From: CAYSHJ01 sp964589725
Lineage (GTDB): Bacteria > Planctomycetota > Planctomycetia > Planctomycetales > Planctomycetaceae
Assembly: GCA_964589725.1 (NCBI GenBank)
Contig: CAZPUJ010000522.1
Location: forward strand, 1 to 19,324
Length of the DNA: 19,324 nt
Reading direction: 5' to 3'
Of the stretch, positions 1 through 7,354 are shown piece by piece. Within the stretch, counting starts at the first letter, position 1. Each line of letters starts with the position of its first letter. The translations under genes were made by a program, and so were the position numbers. The notes under the pieces were generated by a model. That model was not told where the DNA came from, did no database searches, and worked only from the letters and a program-made list of their open reading frames with translations.

Positions 1-1749
1 ACAATCATTGGCACTGACGACGGCGACGTCGCAACGGTCGCATCCGAGTCCGACAGCGAGGGCTTCCGTCGGATCGGACTCAAAGACTGCGGCCTCGACT
101 TCCGGGTGTAGTAACAGCGAGTGAACGCGGTCACGGTTCGACGACTTCATGACGTACGGCCGCTGACCGTCGACGGTGACTTGGGGACCGACGGCCAGCC
201 CCACCCGACGCCGCAGTTTTCGCAACAGCGCGGCGATGAGTTGTGCAATCTCGGCGGACTGCGGCCCGCCGGACACACCGACGATCGGAATACGGCCGTC
301 CTCGCCGCCTGGGAACATCAATTCGACAATCGCATCGCCGACCGGCTGCGGCTGACCGTAGAGCGGCTCCACGTGCATCGACAGTCCAGGTCCGGCATTG
401 ACCTCGATGATCATGCCTCCCTGTTCTTCCAGCGGTCGTCCAATGTCTTCGGCGATGACATCCAAGCCAGCAATGTTCAAGCCGACCGTTTGCGCCGCCA
501 GCACAGCCTTCTCGGCAACAGCAGGATGCACCTCACTGGTTTCGTCGGTGGTGAGGTCGCCGTTGACTCGCATGGTCACCACGCGACCAGCCTCGGGAAC
601 CGACTGCGTCGTGAGGCCCTGTTTCTTCAGCTCCAAAAAAGTCAGCTCGCTGAGGTAGATGGGCTCCAACGGGTGACTGTAGTTTTCACCGCGGCGGGGA
701 TCGCGATTCGCCTCTTCAACGAGTTCGGCAATCGTGCTCTTGCCGTCACCCACCACGTCATCCTTTTCTCCCCGCGCCGCGGCGATCAGCCGGTCTCCCA
801 CCACCAGCAAACGGTGAGCTTGCCCGAAAGCAAACTGCTCGACAATCACTCCTTTGTTCGCATTTCTGTTTTCACACAACGCCAGGTCGAACGCTTCGTT
901 GAGCTCTTCCCGATTCGTCAGATCGAACGAAATCCCACGCCCATGGTTAGCATCCTGCGGTTTGACCACCACCGGGAAGCCGATCTCTTGGGCGGCGTTC
1001 CAGGCCTCTTCGGACGTGTAAACCACACGACCTTCGGGAACCGGCACACCCACCGACCAGAGCAGCGATTTGGTGAGTTGTTTGTCCTGTGCAATATCTT
1101 CGCCGATCGAACTGGTTTTATCGGTCTCGGCGGTCCAGATGCGATGCTGCAATCGTCCTTCGCCCAACTGCACCAAGCTGCCGTCGGTCGTCAGGCGTCG
1201 AAACGGAATGCCACGCGCTGCGGCCGCGTTCAAGATGGCGCGAGTGCTGGGACCCAATCGGACGTCGTCCGCCAAGTCTTCCAGCATTTGGAACTCCCTC
1301 GGAGCATCGAACGGTTCGTCATTGACCGCTGCGAGAACACACTGGCAGGCGACTTCCAAGCAGGCCCGACACAGGCGTTCCTCTTCAAACTGAATCGTCA
1401 GACGAAACACTCCCGGCTGATCACTCGCGAAACAGTGACTGAATTTCGGCGGCGTTCCGGCGGCAGTCATCAGGACTCGTGCGACCTGTTCCAGCACGGC
1501 CGCCAACGTGAGGCCACGTTCCACCGCTTTGTGAAACGATTCCGTTCGTACGCCGTCGGCCGACTCCGTGGGCGCCTCTTGCGGCGGATCGTCGAGCGCC
1601 GGCAGCCAGGTCAACAATCGCTCGATCGCTTGCGGATCAGTGTTCGACCGCCACGCGTGTTGAGACCCCAACTCCAACCAAACTTCCAACGTGGGCAGAC
1701 AGGACGAACGATTCGGCCCGTGATACGCGACGATCTGACGAAAGTGCAT
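1..1749 (-). CDS. Cyanophycin synthetase-like ATP-grasp protein, 3' end cut by window; Mur-ligase P-loop lost
   Basis: Frame open for 583 codons from ATG at 1749 to the window edge, so the C-terminus is missing. SD GGAG at 1757-1760 sits 7 nt before the ATG. Family: CphA polymerises Asp and Arg into cyanophycin, using an ATP-grasp domain for Asp and a Mur-ligase-like domain for Arg. Seen here: ATP-grasp residues about 220-480 with VVKPQDANHGRG (261-272), RLLVVGDRLIAAARGE (313-328) and the metal-binding strand IIEVNAGPG (447-455), all intact. The family loop NLSTGGTAxDVTDxVHP is shortened to GDLTTDETSEVHP (397-409). At 488-505, where the family has VTGTNGKTTT, this protein reads VSGGPQSAE, so the P-loop lysine is gone. 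ETARGGILR is likewise replaced by ESDPTEALA, although GLGCDRCDVAVV (567-578) keeps the register. I infer a CphA2-like enzyme or a partner subunit, not a standard CphA. Certain about the family, moderate about function. Confidence 0.88.
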   Translation of the reverse strand, partial: MHFRQIVAYHGPNRSSCLPTLEVWLELGSQHAWRSNTDPQAIERLLTWLPALDDPPQEAPTESADGVRTESFHKAVERGLTLAAVLEQVARVLMTAAGTPPKFSHCFASDQPGVFRLTIQFEEERLCRACLEVACQCVLAAVNDEPFDAPREFQMLEDLADDVRLGPSTRAILNAAAARGIPFRRLTTDGSLVQLGEGRLQHRIWTAETDKTSSIGEDIAQDKQLTKSLLWSVGVPVPEGRVVYTSEEAWNAAQEIGFPVVVKPQDANHGRGISFDLTNREELNEAFDLALCENRNANKGVIVEQFAFGQAHRLLVVGDRLIAAARGEKDDVVGDGKSTIAELVEEANRDPRRGENYSHPLEPIYLSELTFLELKKQGLTTQSVPEAGRVVTMRVNGDLTTDETSEVHPAVAEKAVLAAQTVGLNIAGLDVIAEDIGRPLEEQGGMIIEVNAGPGLSMHVEPLYGQPQPVGDAIVELMFPGGEDGRIPIVGVSGGPQSAEIAQLIAALLRKLRRRVGLAVGPQVTVDGQRPYVMKSSNRDRVHSLLLHPEVEAAVFESDPTEALAVGLGCDRCDVAVVSANDC

Positions 1750-1754
1750 GCTGT

Positions 1755-1793
1755 CTCTCCGCTGATTCCAAACTCGCAGCGAGTATCGGAGAG
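1755..1793 (-). promoter_or_regulatory. Leader hairpin covering the cphA-like ribosome binding site
   Basis: In the 109-bp divergent gap, CTCTCCG (1755-1761) and CGGAGAG (1787-1793) are exact inverted copies. Between them lies the smaller palindrome ACTCG-cag-CGAGT (1772-1784). Read on the minus strand, the arm next to the start is CGGAGAG, which is also the Shine-Dalgarno sequence of the cphA-like gene. Pairing would hide the RBS, suggesting translational control, or the palindromes may be operator sites. No clear -35/-10 pair was recognised. Confidence 0.4.
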
Positions 1794-1858
1794 TACAAGC
1801 GGGGCGTAAAGGGCCGCACTCCGCTAGACTTGGTCCGCCATCAAGCGAGGTTGTCCAC

Positions 1859-3265
1859 ATGTCTCACCTGCTGATTATCGATGACGAACCAAGCATCTGC
1901 TGGGGGCTGAAGAAGCTGGCCGAGAGTCTGGGGCACTCGGCGCGGACGGCAGCGTCGGCCGAACAAGGACTCCGCGAAACCGAGCGGTCACCCAAACCGG
2001 ATGTGATTTTCTTGGACGTCCGCTTGCCGGGGATCGACGGTTTATCGGCCATGCCCCAGTTTCGCGAGCGATTGCCGGATGTCCCCTTAATCGTCATGAC
2101 GGCTCACGGGGAATTGGAAACTGCGGTCGAGGCGATTCGCAACGGAGCCTTTGAATATCTCACGAAGCCGTTTGATCTGCCGATCGCCGAACGAGCGATC
2201 GACCGGGCATTGCAGCTTCGTCGGCGCGGTGGGATCGCGAGCGCGCCGGCACCGACGCCCGGTTTGCAGGATCAGATCGTTGGTCGATCACCCGCGCTAC
2301 AAGAGGTCTTCAAGCAGATCGCGCTGGTCGCGGGGGCGGAGGCGTGCGTGCTCGTCACGGGCGAAAGCGGCACCGGCAAGGAATTGGTCGCACGCGCCAT
2401 TCATCGTTACAGCCGCCGCAGCGCAGGCCCGTTCGTGCCGGTGCATGTCGCCGCATTGTCGCCGACGCTCGCCGAAAGCGAACTCTTCGGACACGTGCGG
2501 GGAGCATTCACTGGTGCCGAACAGCCTCGCACCGGGTTGTTGGAGCAAGCTCGCGACGGCACCGTGTTCCTTGACGAAGTCGCCGACATTCCACCGTCGT
2601 TGCAAGTCAAACTGCTGCGAGCACTTGAGCACGGCGAGATCTTTCCGGTCGGTTCTGATCAGCCGCGACAGATCGAGTTCCGATTGATTTCAGCCACGCA
2701 TCAAAACTTGCAAGATAAGGTCGCGAGCGGAGCCTTTCGGCATGACTTGTTCTTCCGGCTGATGACGTTTCAGATTCAATTGCCGCCGCTACGCGAGCGT
2801 GGCCCAGACATTCTCGAACTCACCGAGCACTTCCTGCGTGTGCTCACCGTCAAGAACCAACTGCCGTGTCCGAGTCTCTCCTCCGCCGCGAAAGCGGAGC
2901 TGACTCGCCGCGCCTGGCACGGCAACGTCCGCGAGCTGCGAAACGTGATCGAACACGCCATGATCGTCGTTCGCGGAGGCCTGATCGTGCCGGAGCATCT
3001 TCCGACCGAAGCGCCTCCCGCTGCTCAGCCGTTACCAACGGCCGATGCCACGCTCACGCAACTCATCCGGCAGTGGGCTGAGTCGCGTTTGCGTGAGAAC
3101 GCCAACCTCGAAGACCTGTACGAGCAATTCCTCAGCCTGACCGAGCCGCCGTTGTTCTCCGCCGCCGTCGACCACGAGCACGGCCAGCGCGTCGCCGCCG
3201 CTCGCAAGCTGGGCCTGCATCGGCACACGCTCCGCAAGAAACTCGATCAGTACGGAATCGAGTGA
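1859..3265 (+). CDS. Sigma-54-dependent response regulator, NtrC family
   Basis: 468 aa, the usual length for NtrC/GlnG. Receiver domain 1-120: acidic pocket D8/D9, phosphoacceptor D53 in FLDVRLPG, T81, K103 in LTKPF. AAA+ domain about 139-380: Walker A GESGTGKE (168-175), the sigma-54 contact loop GAFTGA (215-220) complete, Walker B TVFLDE (235-240), arginines R294/R300 in FRHDLFFRL. C-terminal Fis-type HTH 443-462 (RVAAARKLGLHRHTLRKKL). So it should be phosphorylated by a histidine kinase and open sigma-54 promoters. No kinase gene lies in the window. AGCGAGG at 1844-1850 is a weak SD. It is divergent from the cphA-like gene; a link between nitrogen control and cyanophycin-type metabolism is plausible but inferred. 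The C-terminus (LYEQFLSLTEPPLF...) resembles GlnG more than other paralogues, but I do not assign a symbol. Confidence 0.93.
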   Translation: MSHLLIIDDEPSICWGLKKLAESLGHSARTAASAEQGLRETERSPKPDVIFLDVRLPGIDGLSAMPQFRERLPDVPLIVMTAHGELETAVEAIRNGAFEYLTKPFDLPIAERAIDRALQLRRRGGIASAPAPTPGLQDQIVGRSPALQEVFKQIALVAGAEACVLVTGESGTGKELVARAIHRYSRRSAGPFVPVHVAALSPTLAESELFGHVRGAFTGAEQPRTGLLEQARDGTVFLDEVADIPPSLQVKLLRALEHGEIFPVGSDQPRQIEFRLISATHQNLQDKVASGAFRHDLFFRLMTFQIQLPPLRERGPDILELTEHFLRVLTVKNQLPCPSLSSAAKAELTRRAWHGNVRELRNVIEHAMIVVRGGLIVPEHLPTEAPPAAQPLPTADATLTQLIRQWAESRLRENANLEDLYEQFLSLTEPPLFSAAVDHEHGQRVAAARKLGLHRHTLRKKLDQYGIE

Positions 3266-3322
3266 AAGTAGATGAGTCACTTCGTGACTCGAATTCGAGT
3301 CACGGAGTGAGGCGACTACTTT
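3265..3322. terminator. 58-bp imperfect palindrome between two convergent genes
   Basis: The stretch is centred on GAATTC (3291-3296). Its outer ends are AAAGTAG (3265-3271) and CTACTTT (3316-3322), and the core GTGACTCGAATTCGAGTCAC is perfectly symmetrical. Each half also contains its own small hairpin (GAGTCAC-ttc-GTGACTC on the left). It overlaps the last base of the regulator stop codon and the msrA stop codon. It probably works as a bidirectional terminator; the nested hairpins also look like a REP-type repeat. Confidence 0.7.
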
Positions 3323-3879
3323 CGCAACTTCGCCGCGAATTTCTGCCGGAACTTCGCCACCTTCGGCGACACGACCGCTTGGCAATACGGCTGAAACGGA
3401 TTCGATTGGAAGTAACCTTGGTGGTATTCCTCGGCGCGAAACAGCGACTCGAACGGCGCGACTTGTGTAACGATCGGCCGGTCCCAAATCTGCGCCGCGT
3501 TCAGCGCGACGATCTTCTGCTCGGCCGCCTGCCTTTGCTCGTCGTCGTGCCAGAAGATCACCGAGCGATACTGCGACCCTACATCCGCTCCCTGCCGATT
3601 GAGCGTCGTGGGATCGTGCATCGCGAAGAAGACATCCAGCACTTCGGAAAAAGAAATGACGGTCGGATCGAACTCGATCTGTACGACCTCGGCATGCCCC
3701 GTCGCTCCCGTGCAGACGTCGCGATACGACGGATCATCAGCATGCCCCCCCGCATAGCCGGAAGCCACGCTCACGACTCCCTGCAATTGCTCGAAGACCG
3801 CTTCGAGACACCAAAAGCAGCCGCCTCCCAGCGTGGCCAATCGCCTGTTTGTTCCAGAACCTGTCGAGTTCACGTTCAT
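3316..3879 (-). CDS. msrA: Peptide-methionine (S)-S-oxide reductase
   Basis: 187 aa, normal MsrA length. MsrA reduces methionine-S-sulfoxide in proteins and free methionine, using thioredoxin to recycle its cysteines. The catalytic motif GGCFWC is at 19-24 with C21 as nucleophile. Further family blocks follow: GYAGG (41-45), TGHAEVVQIEFDP (60-72), HDPTTLNRQGADVGSQYRS, and the C-terminal PYCQAVVSPKVAKF. No signal peptide is seen, so it is cytoplasmic. No MsrB domain is fused. It converges on the NtrC-type regulator with only the shared palindrome between them. The 231-bp stretch from here to the tRNA (3880-4110) holds no convincing gene; it must contain the promoters of msrA and the tRNA, but I saw no clear -35/-10 boxes. 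Confidence 0.96.
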   Translation of the reverse strand: MNVNSTGSGTNRRLATLGGGCFWCLEAVFEQLQGVVSVASGYAGGHADDPSYRDVCTGATGHAEVVQIEFDPTVISFSEVLDVFFAMHDPTTLNRQGADVGSQYRSVIFWHDDEQRQAAEQKIVALNAAQIWDRPIVTQVAPFESLFRAEEYHQGYFQSNPFQPYCQAVVSPKVAKFRQKFAAKLRK

Positions 3880-4110
3880 CGTCGTTGACCTTTCCGTTCG
3901 AAAGAACCCGCCGGACGACTGTGATCGTCGAGCTGACCGTTGTCCACAATCGGGTCAATTCTGCGCGAACCCTTCCCATCGTAAGACACCACTGAATCAG
4001 CAGAATCATGACGAAAGGAACCCTTATCGGCGAGGCGGACGACGGGTCAACACCGCACCGGGCGCTGCTTGACGAACCCCAGATCGCACCGTAACTTTGC
4101 CCGCCTTCGA

Positions 4111-4184
4111 GGACGATTAGCTCAGTTGGTTAGAGCGCCACGTTGACATCGTGGAGGTCACTGGTTCGAGTCCAGTATCGTCCA
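4111..4184 (+). tRNA. tRNA-Val (anticodon GAC)
   Basis: Full cloverleaf: acceptor GGACGAT pairs with ATCGTCC (4177-4183); D arm GCTC...GAGC; anticodon stem CCACG/CGTGG with loop TTGACAT and anticodon GAC at 4145-4147; T arm ACTGG-TTCGAGT-CCAGT. The discriminator is A4184. No CCA is encoded. The 3' part from 4163 on is repeated at 8644, so this gene is the integration target of the island to its right and its sequence was restored by the element. Confidence 0.97.
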
Positions 4185-4188
4185 ATTT
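4163..4188 (+). repeat. attL-like site: 3' end of tRNA-Val plus 4 bp
   Basis: 26 bp beginning GGTTCGAGTCC and ending CGTCCAATTT are identical to 8644-8669. They cover the T loop, the 3' T stem, the acceptor strand, the discriminator base and four flanking bases, which is the classic target segment of tyrosine recombinases. An integrase remnant reads toward it from the right. Confidence 0.85.
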
Positions 4189-4265
4189 TGTAGACTGTAT
4201 CCGTGTGAATGATTGTAAATGCCCCGGAAATGCCGGGGATTTTGCCTTCCGAAATTCTGAGCCGC

Positions 4266-4280
4266 TGGCACGGATGTTGC
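4266..4280 (+). promoter_or_regulatory. Sigma-54 (-24/-12) promoter-like match
   Basis: TGGCACGGATGTTGC matches the sigma-54 consensus TGGCACG-N4-TTGC, with GG and GC exactly ten bases apart. It lies between the tRNA and the integrase remnant and points into the island. However, no plus-strand gene begins until 5230, and no activator site was recognised, so it may be chance. Confidence 0.25.
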
Positions 4281-4292
4281 CATTTCGGACAT

Positions 4293-4481
4293 TTACGCCG
4301 CTTGCTGGCCCCGACTGTGGCCCCTGCTGAACAGCGTCGGTCTGAGTGCTTGCTGGAAGTCGGCTTCGGTGGTTCGCAGGAAGTGCTCGGCAGCGATCTC
4401 ACGGCTGTTGCCGATGCATTCGCAGATCACGTGCCTCGGAGAGCCTTGCTGAACCGTGCCTTCCTTGAGGATGTCGAATGA
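4293..4481 (-). pseudogene. C-terminal remnant of a tyrosine recombinase (island integrase)
   Basis: In the minus frame ending at the TAA at 4293-4295 one reads SPRHVICECIGNSREI followed by AAEHFLRTTEADFQQA (about 4345-4442). This matches the end of planctomycete-type phage integrases (HVVCxWIGNSxxVAxKHYLQVTExDFxxA). The catalytic tyrosine of the HYL motif is phenylalanine here (codon 4380-4382). Nothing upstream in the frame resembles the rest of an integrase, so N-terminal and core domains are lost. It reads toward the tRNA, the normal position for the integrase of such an island. Family call from motif memory, fairly sure. Confidence 0.65.
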
Positions 4482-4624
4482 TTTTTTTTGCGATGCACTC
4501 GTGAGCGGAAGCGGACTTGAAGAATTGCTTGGCGAACCCCAATCGTCGGCGAAAGGTGTTGTCCGCCAATTTCTAGTTGGACTTGAGCCACATCTTCCAT
4601 TTCGGCCGATGGGTTTGATTGCGA

Positions 4625-4852
4625 TTCTGTTGCCGCGCGGACCTGCCGTTGCCAGTAGCTGGGGTTGGCGTTGATCTCGTCCAAGAATCGGGGGGCCATG
4701 TCGCTGGGGACGTTGTCACCTTCTTCCCAAGCCCGCGCCGTTTGCATGGAGTCGCCGAGAAACTTCGTGAACAGCCGTTGGCGGCATCGGTGACGGTGAT
4801 CGTGTACGTCTCTTGGATCGGCGCTCGGGGACTCGGTTCGGAGAGCGGACAA
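4625..4852 (-). pseudogene. Decayed HTH (XRE/HigA-like antitoxin) gene
   Basis: The minus frame contains QRLFTKFLGDSMQTARAWEE (about 4733-4780), then GDNVPSDMAPRFLDEINANP and SYWQRQ. This is close to the end of small antitoxin-type regulators (LFAxFLGVSVxTVRAWEQGxxxPSxMAxRFLDEIxxxPxYW). The residues just before it, where the first recognition helices (R..LG.SQ) should be, are rearranged or missing, so I read it as broken. The partner toxin is not seen. It points away from the HNH gene at 5230, whose upstream repeats could have been its operators (inference). Confidence 0.5.
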
Positions 4853-4943
4853 GTCAGGATTTGTGATTTTCAGCGCGTCCGGCCGTGCCGTTCACGGCCA
4901 GCCCGAAGACGGCCAACCGAATTCGAAGATGGCCAAATTTAGA

Positions 4944-5094
4944 GTCCGATCCTCTTCTCGGGGACGTGGGCATCGTGGCCATGATTCGCGTTCGCAAATG
5001 CTACTTAACCGAAGATGTCCTTGGGCGAAGTCAACGAAATGGCAAGATGGGTAAAGTTTGCCGATTGTTCTGTCCGATCCTCTCCTCAGGGGAC
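4944..5094 (+). repeat. Two near-identical 22/23-bp direct repeats upstream of the HNH-SLBB gene
   Basis: 4944-4965 and 5072-5094 both read GTCCGATCCTCT, then CTC, then GGGGAC, with one substitution and one inserted base. Each copy has GTCC/GGAC at its ends. The whole stretch 4853-5229 has no gene I can support. Its plus frame is open and continuous with the HNH gene, but it shows no conserved protein sequence. The repeats may be operator or promoter elements. Confidence 0.4.
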
Positions 5095-5229
5095 ACTTTG
5101 TCCAAGTGGGAGGTTCGACATGTTCTCATTGAGAGTTGGAACAAGGCACTTCGAATTCAAGGACTGCGGAATCCGAGAACTTGTCGGTTGTCGATCGCCC
5201 AGACCTCATCGAACCGGGAAGCTTCGCTG

Positions 5230-6369
5230 ATGAACGACAAATTTTCGCAGAAAGTCAAAGACCTTGTCGCGGGACGTGTTGGCTATCGTTGCTCAAACCC
5301 TGACTGTCGAAGGCACACGATCGGTCCAAATCTCGACCCAGAAAGGATAACAAAAACTGGCGAGGCGTGTCACATACGAGCAATGAGCCCAAACGGGAAA
5401 CGATTTGACATCAATCAAAGCAGTTCTGAACGCAGTAGTGCTAACAATGCCATATGGCTTTGCACTGAATGCCATGCCAAGATTGACCGGGACGAAAAAT
5501 ACTACACGGTCGAAAGACTTTTGAAATGGAGGAGCGACCACGAGGCTGAGGCTTGGAATAGAGGAGGAATCCCGCCAAAACCATGGGTATACGCACTAAT
5601 GGTCGTCGGATGCGTTTTCTTGATCAGCATTGCGAGCTATTGGCACAGCCTCAAGTTCATTCCACCCAGTTCACCGGATACAGCGGGTGATTGGAAACAA
5701 CCGGAAGATCAGCGGTTCACCGTCAGCGTCGTGGGAAGAGTACAGCATCCCGGAGATTATGAGGTCGACTCCACGCCACTGTCCGTGAAACAGTTGGTCC
5801 AGATGGCGGGCGATCTCACTCAGGACGCTTCCGGTAAGATCCAAGTGATTCGTGACGGTCGGCCACTTGGTTTATTCACTCAACGCGAGGCCAGAAAGCT
5901 CAACCTTCGGCCACGCGATTTGTTGGTTGCGCAGTCGTCGGACATCATCCAAACCAACGCGGAAACTGTGCAAATTTGGCTAGTCAATGTCGTGGATCAT
6001 CCCATCGGCTTCAAGTGGCAAGTAAAGGAAGCGTGTTTGGAGTCGATTGTTCAATTCTTAAATCAGAATGAGTCCCTCGCATCGCAAGTCCAAGTCGTCT
6101 TGCCATCAGCTTTCAGTCCCGAAGAACAATTGGAATCGGACATTCTGCTACCGTCCGAAACCGTCGTTATCTTCCCACCGTACTCCGTCGACAAATCCCG
6201 ACTTCCCGACGAACTCGCTCGCCCGCCTCAACGCAACGAACCGCACCGTCATGAACCACGATTGGTGCCTCCAAAGCCACTTAAACAACCGAATCATTTC
6301 TTTTTCTTCCCGCGTCCTCTTCGCAATGCCGGAAATCCGAGTTCCAAGCCAGGCTTGAGCGGATTGTAG
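5230..6369 (+). CDS. HNH nuclease - transmembrane helix - double SLBB-like protein
   Basis: 379 aa from ATG 5230, with SD GGGAAG at 5216-5221. The frame extends upstream to 4885 but only this start precedes conserved sequence. Residues 1-108 form an HNH nuclease domain like those of CBASS Cap5-type effectors: CSNPDC (21-26), GEACHIRAM with H48, ERSSANNAIWLC with N73, CTECHAKID (C78, C81, H82), then a LLKWRSDHEAEA helix. Residues 119-138 are one hydrophobic helix. Residues 163-235 match the SLBB fold (VSVVGRVQHPGDYEV, LVQMAGDLTQDA, LNLRPRDLLVA). Residues 246-317 look like a second, more divergent copy ending DILLPSETVVIFPP. The tail from 318 is Pro/His/Arg-rich. With N-in topology the nuclease is cytoplasmic and the ligand-binding half periplasmic. 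No protein of this layout is known to me. Function unknown; a membrane-gated nuclease is inference. Confidence 0.85.
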   Translation: MNDKFSQKVKDLVAGRVGYRCSNPDCRRHTIGPNLDPERITKTGEACHIRAMSPNGKRFDINQSSSERSSANNAIWLCTECHAKIDRDEKYYTVERLLKWRSDHEAEAWNRGGIPPKPWVYALMVVGCVFLISIASYWHSLKFIPPSSPDTAGDWKQPEDQRFTVSVVGRVQHPGDYEVDSTPLSVKQLVQMAGDLTQDASGKIQVIRDGRPLGLFTQREARKLNLRPRDLLVAQSSDIIQTNAETVQIWLVNVVDHPIGFKWQVKEACLESIVQFLNQNESLASQVQVVLPSAFSPEEQLESDILLPSETVVIFPPYSVDKSRLPDELARPPQRNEPHRHEPRLVPPKPLKQPNHFFFFPRPLRNAGNPSSKPGLSGL

Positions 6370-6584
6370 TGTAGATGGCTTCGCCCAGTAACAAGTGCCC
6401 GTAATCAGATCCGACGCCGAGCCGCCGTCGATCCAATCCGCCTGCCGGCATTTCTAAGCCGATATATCACGCCCGACGCGCTGGGCGAATTCTCGCCGGT
6501 GCGCGGCGACGTTGATCGCCGAATCCTGTTGCCGTGCACGCGCAGTTGGTCGCAGCTAGACTCACAGCAGCCACGAGGAACGCG

Positions 6585-7352
6585 ATGAGCCGGCGGAAAG
6601 AGTTCACGATGGATCTCAACGAGACTTTCCCGCACCTCGCGCAGGCACCGATCGCCGAAGCGGCCATCCATTGGCAAACCGCGGTGGGCAAGGTTCTTGA
6701 CCAAGATTCGGTGAAGGATGAACTGGCGAAGCGGTTCACCAACTACGATTGCGTTCCGCAACAACTATCGTTGGCCGAATTCAAAGGATCGCCTGAAGGC
6801 GTCGAGTGGCGAACCAGCGCCAAAAGGTTTGGTTTTCGACTGAACGGCAAGGCCGATGCAGAACACAACGTTGGCCAGGTGCAGCCGAATGGTGTCGCTT
6901 TCAGTCGTGTTACACACTACGACCGCTGGGAGGCTCTGGAGGCGGAAGCGATGCGGTTTTGGGAAGTGTTCCTGTCATTGGCGGAACCACCAATGATCGA
7001 GCGGCTTGGCGTTCGTTTCATCAATCAGATTCTACTTGGGAAGGCGAATGCGGCCAGCTACCTGAAACGCCTTCCGACACTGCCAGAAGGTATGGGCGTT
7101 TCCCGCGATTTGTTCTTTCATCAAGATAACTTGCAAGTGTCGGGGTCTCCGTATCAAATCGATTGGATTCGCACGGTCCAACAAACGAACGAGCGGATTC
7201 TGATCGTCGATATCGACGTGTCGATCGCTCAAGTCGACCCCGGCGACAAAGAAGCCCTAAAGAAGCACTTGGCGGAGATGCGATTTCTGAAAAATAAGGT
7301 ATTCTTTTCTTGCATGACGGAGTCCGCGCTTAAGCAGTTTGGGAGGGAATAG
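6585..7352 (+). CDS. TIGR04255-family protein
   Basis: 255 aa. ATG 6585 was chosen because GAGGAA (6575-6580) sits 4 nt before it; ATG 6609 is the alternative, and the GTG at 6534 is less likely. Family features: PIAEAAIHW near the N-terminus (22-30), a central block VTHYDRWEALEAEAMRFWE, and the hallmark LGVRFINQILL (140-150). The family is sporadically distributed and has no assigned activity. No catalytic motif, signal peptide or membrane segment is seen. It is the first gene of a tight three-gene operon (2-nt gap, then a 17-nt overlap), which suggests the three products work together. The 215 bp before it (6370-6584) hold no gene and probably carry the operon promoter. Confidence 0.85.
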   Translation: MSRRKEFTMDLNETFPHLAQAPIAEAAIHWQTAVGKVLDQDSVKDELAKRFTNYDCVPQQLSLAEFKGSPEGVEWRTSAKRFGFRLNGKADAEHNVGQVQPNGVAFSRVTHYDRWEALEAEAMRFWEVFLSLAEPPMIERLGVRFINQILLGKANAASYLKRLPTLPEGMGVSRDLFFHQDNLQVSGSPYQIDWIRTVQQTNERILIVDIDVSIAQVDPGDKEALKKHLAEMRFLKNKVFFSCMTESALKQFGRE

Positions 7353-7354
7353 CG

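Noticed and set aside
121..1809. Long open frame on the plus strand (562 codons)
   Set aside because: It lies antisense to the cyanophycin-synthetase-like gene, whose minus-frame protein has conserved motifs throughout; the plus-frame product has none.
3262..3888. Plus-strand frame over msrA
   Set aside because: Antisense shadow of msrA.
4885..5229. Upstream extension of the HNH-SLBB frame
   Set aside because: No conserved sequence, includes the direct repeats, and ATG 5230 has a ribosome binding site just before the HNH domain.
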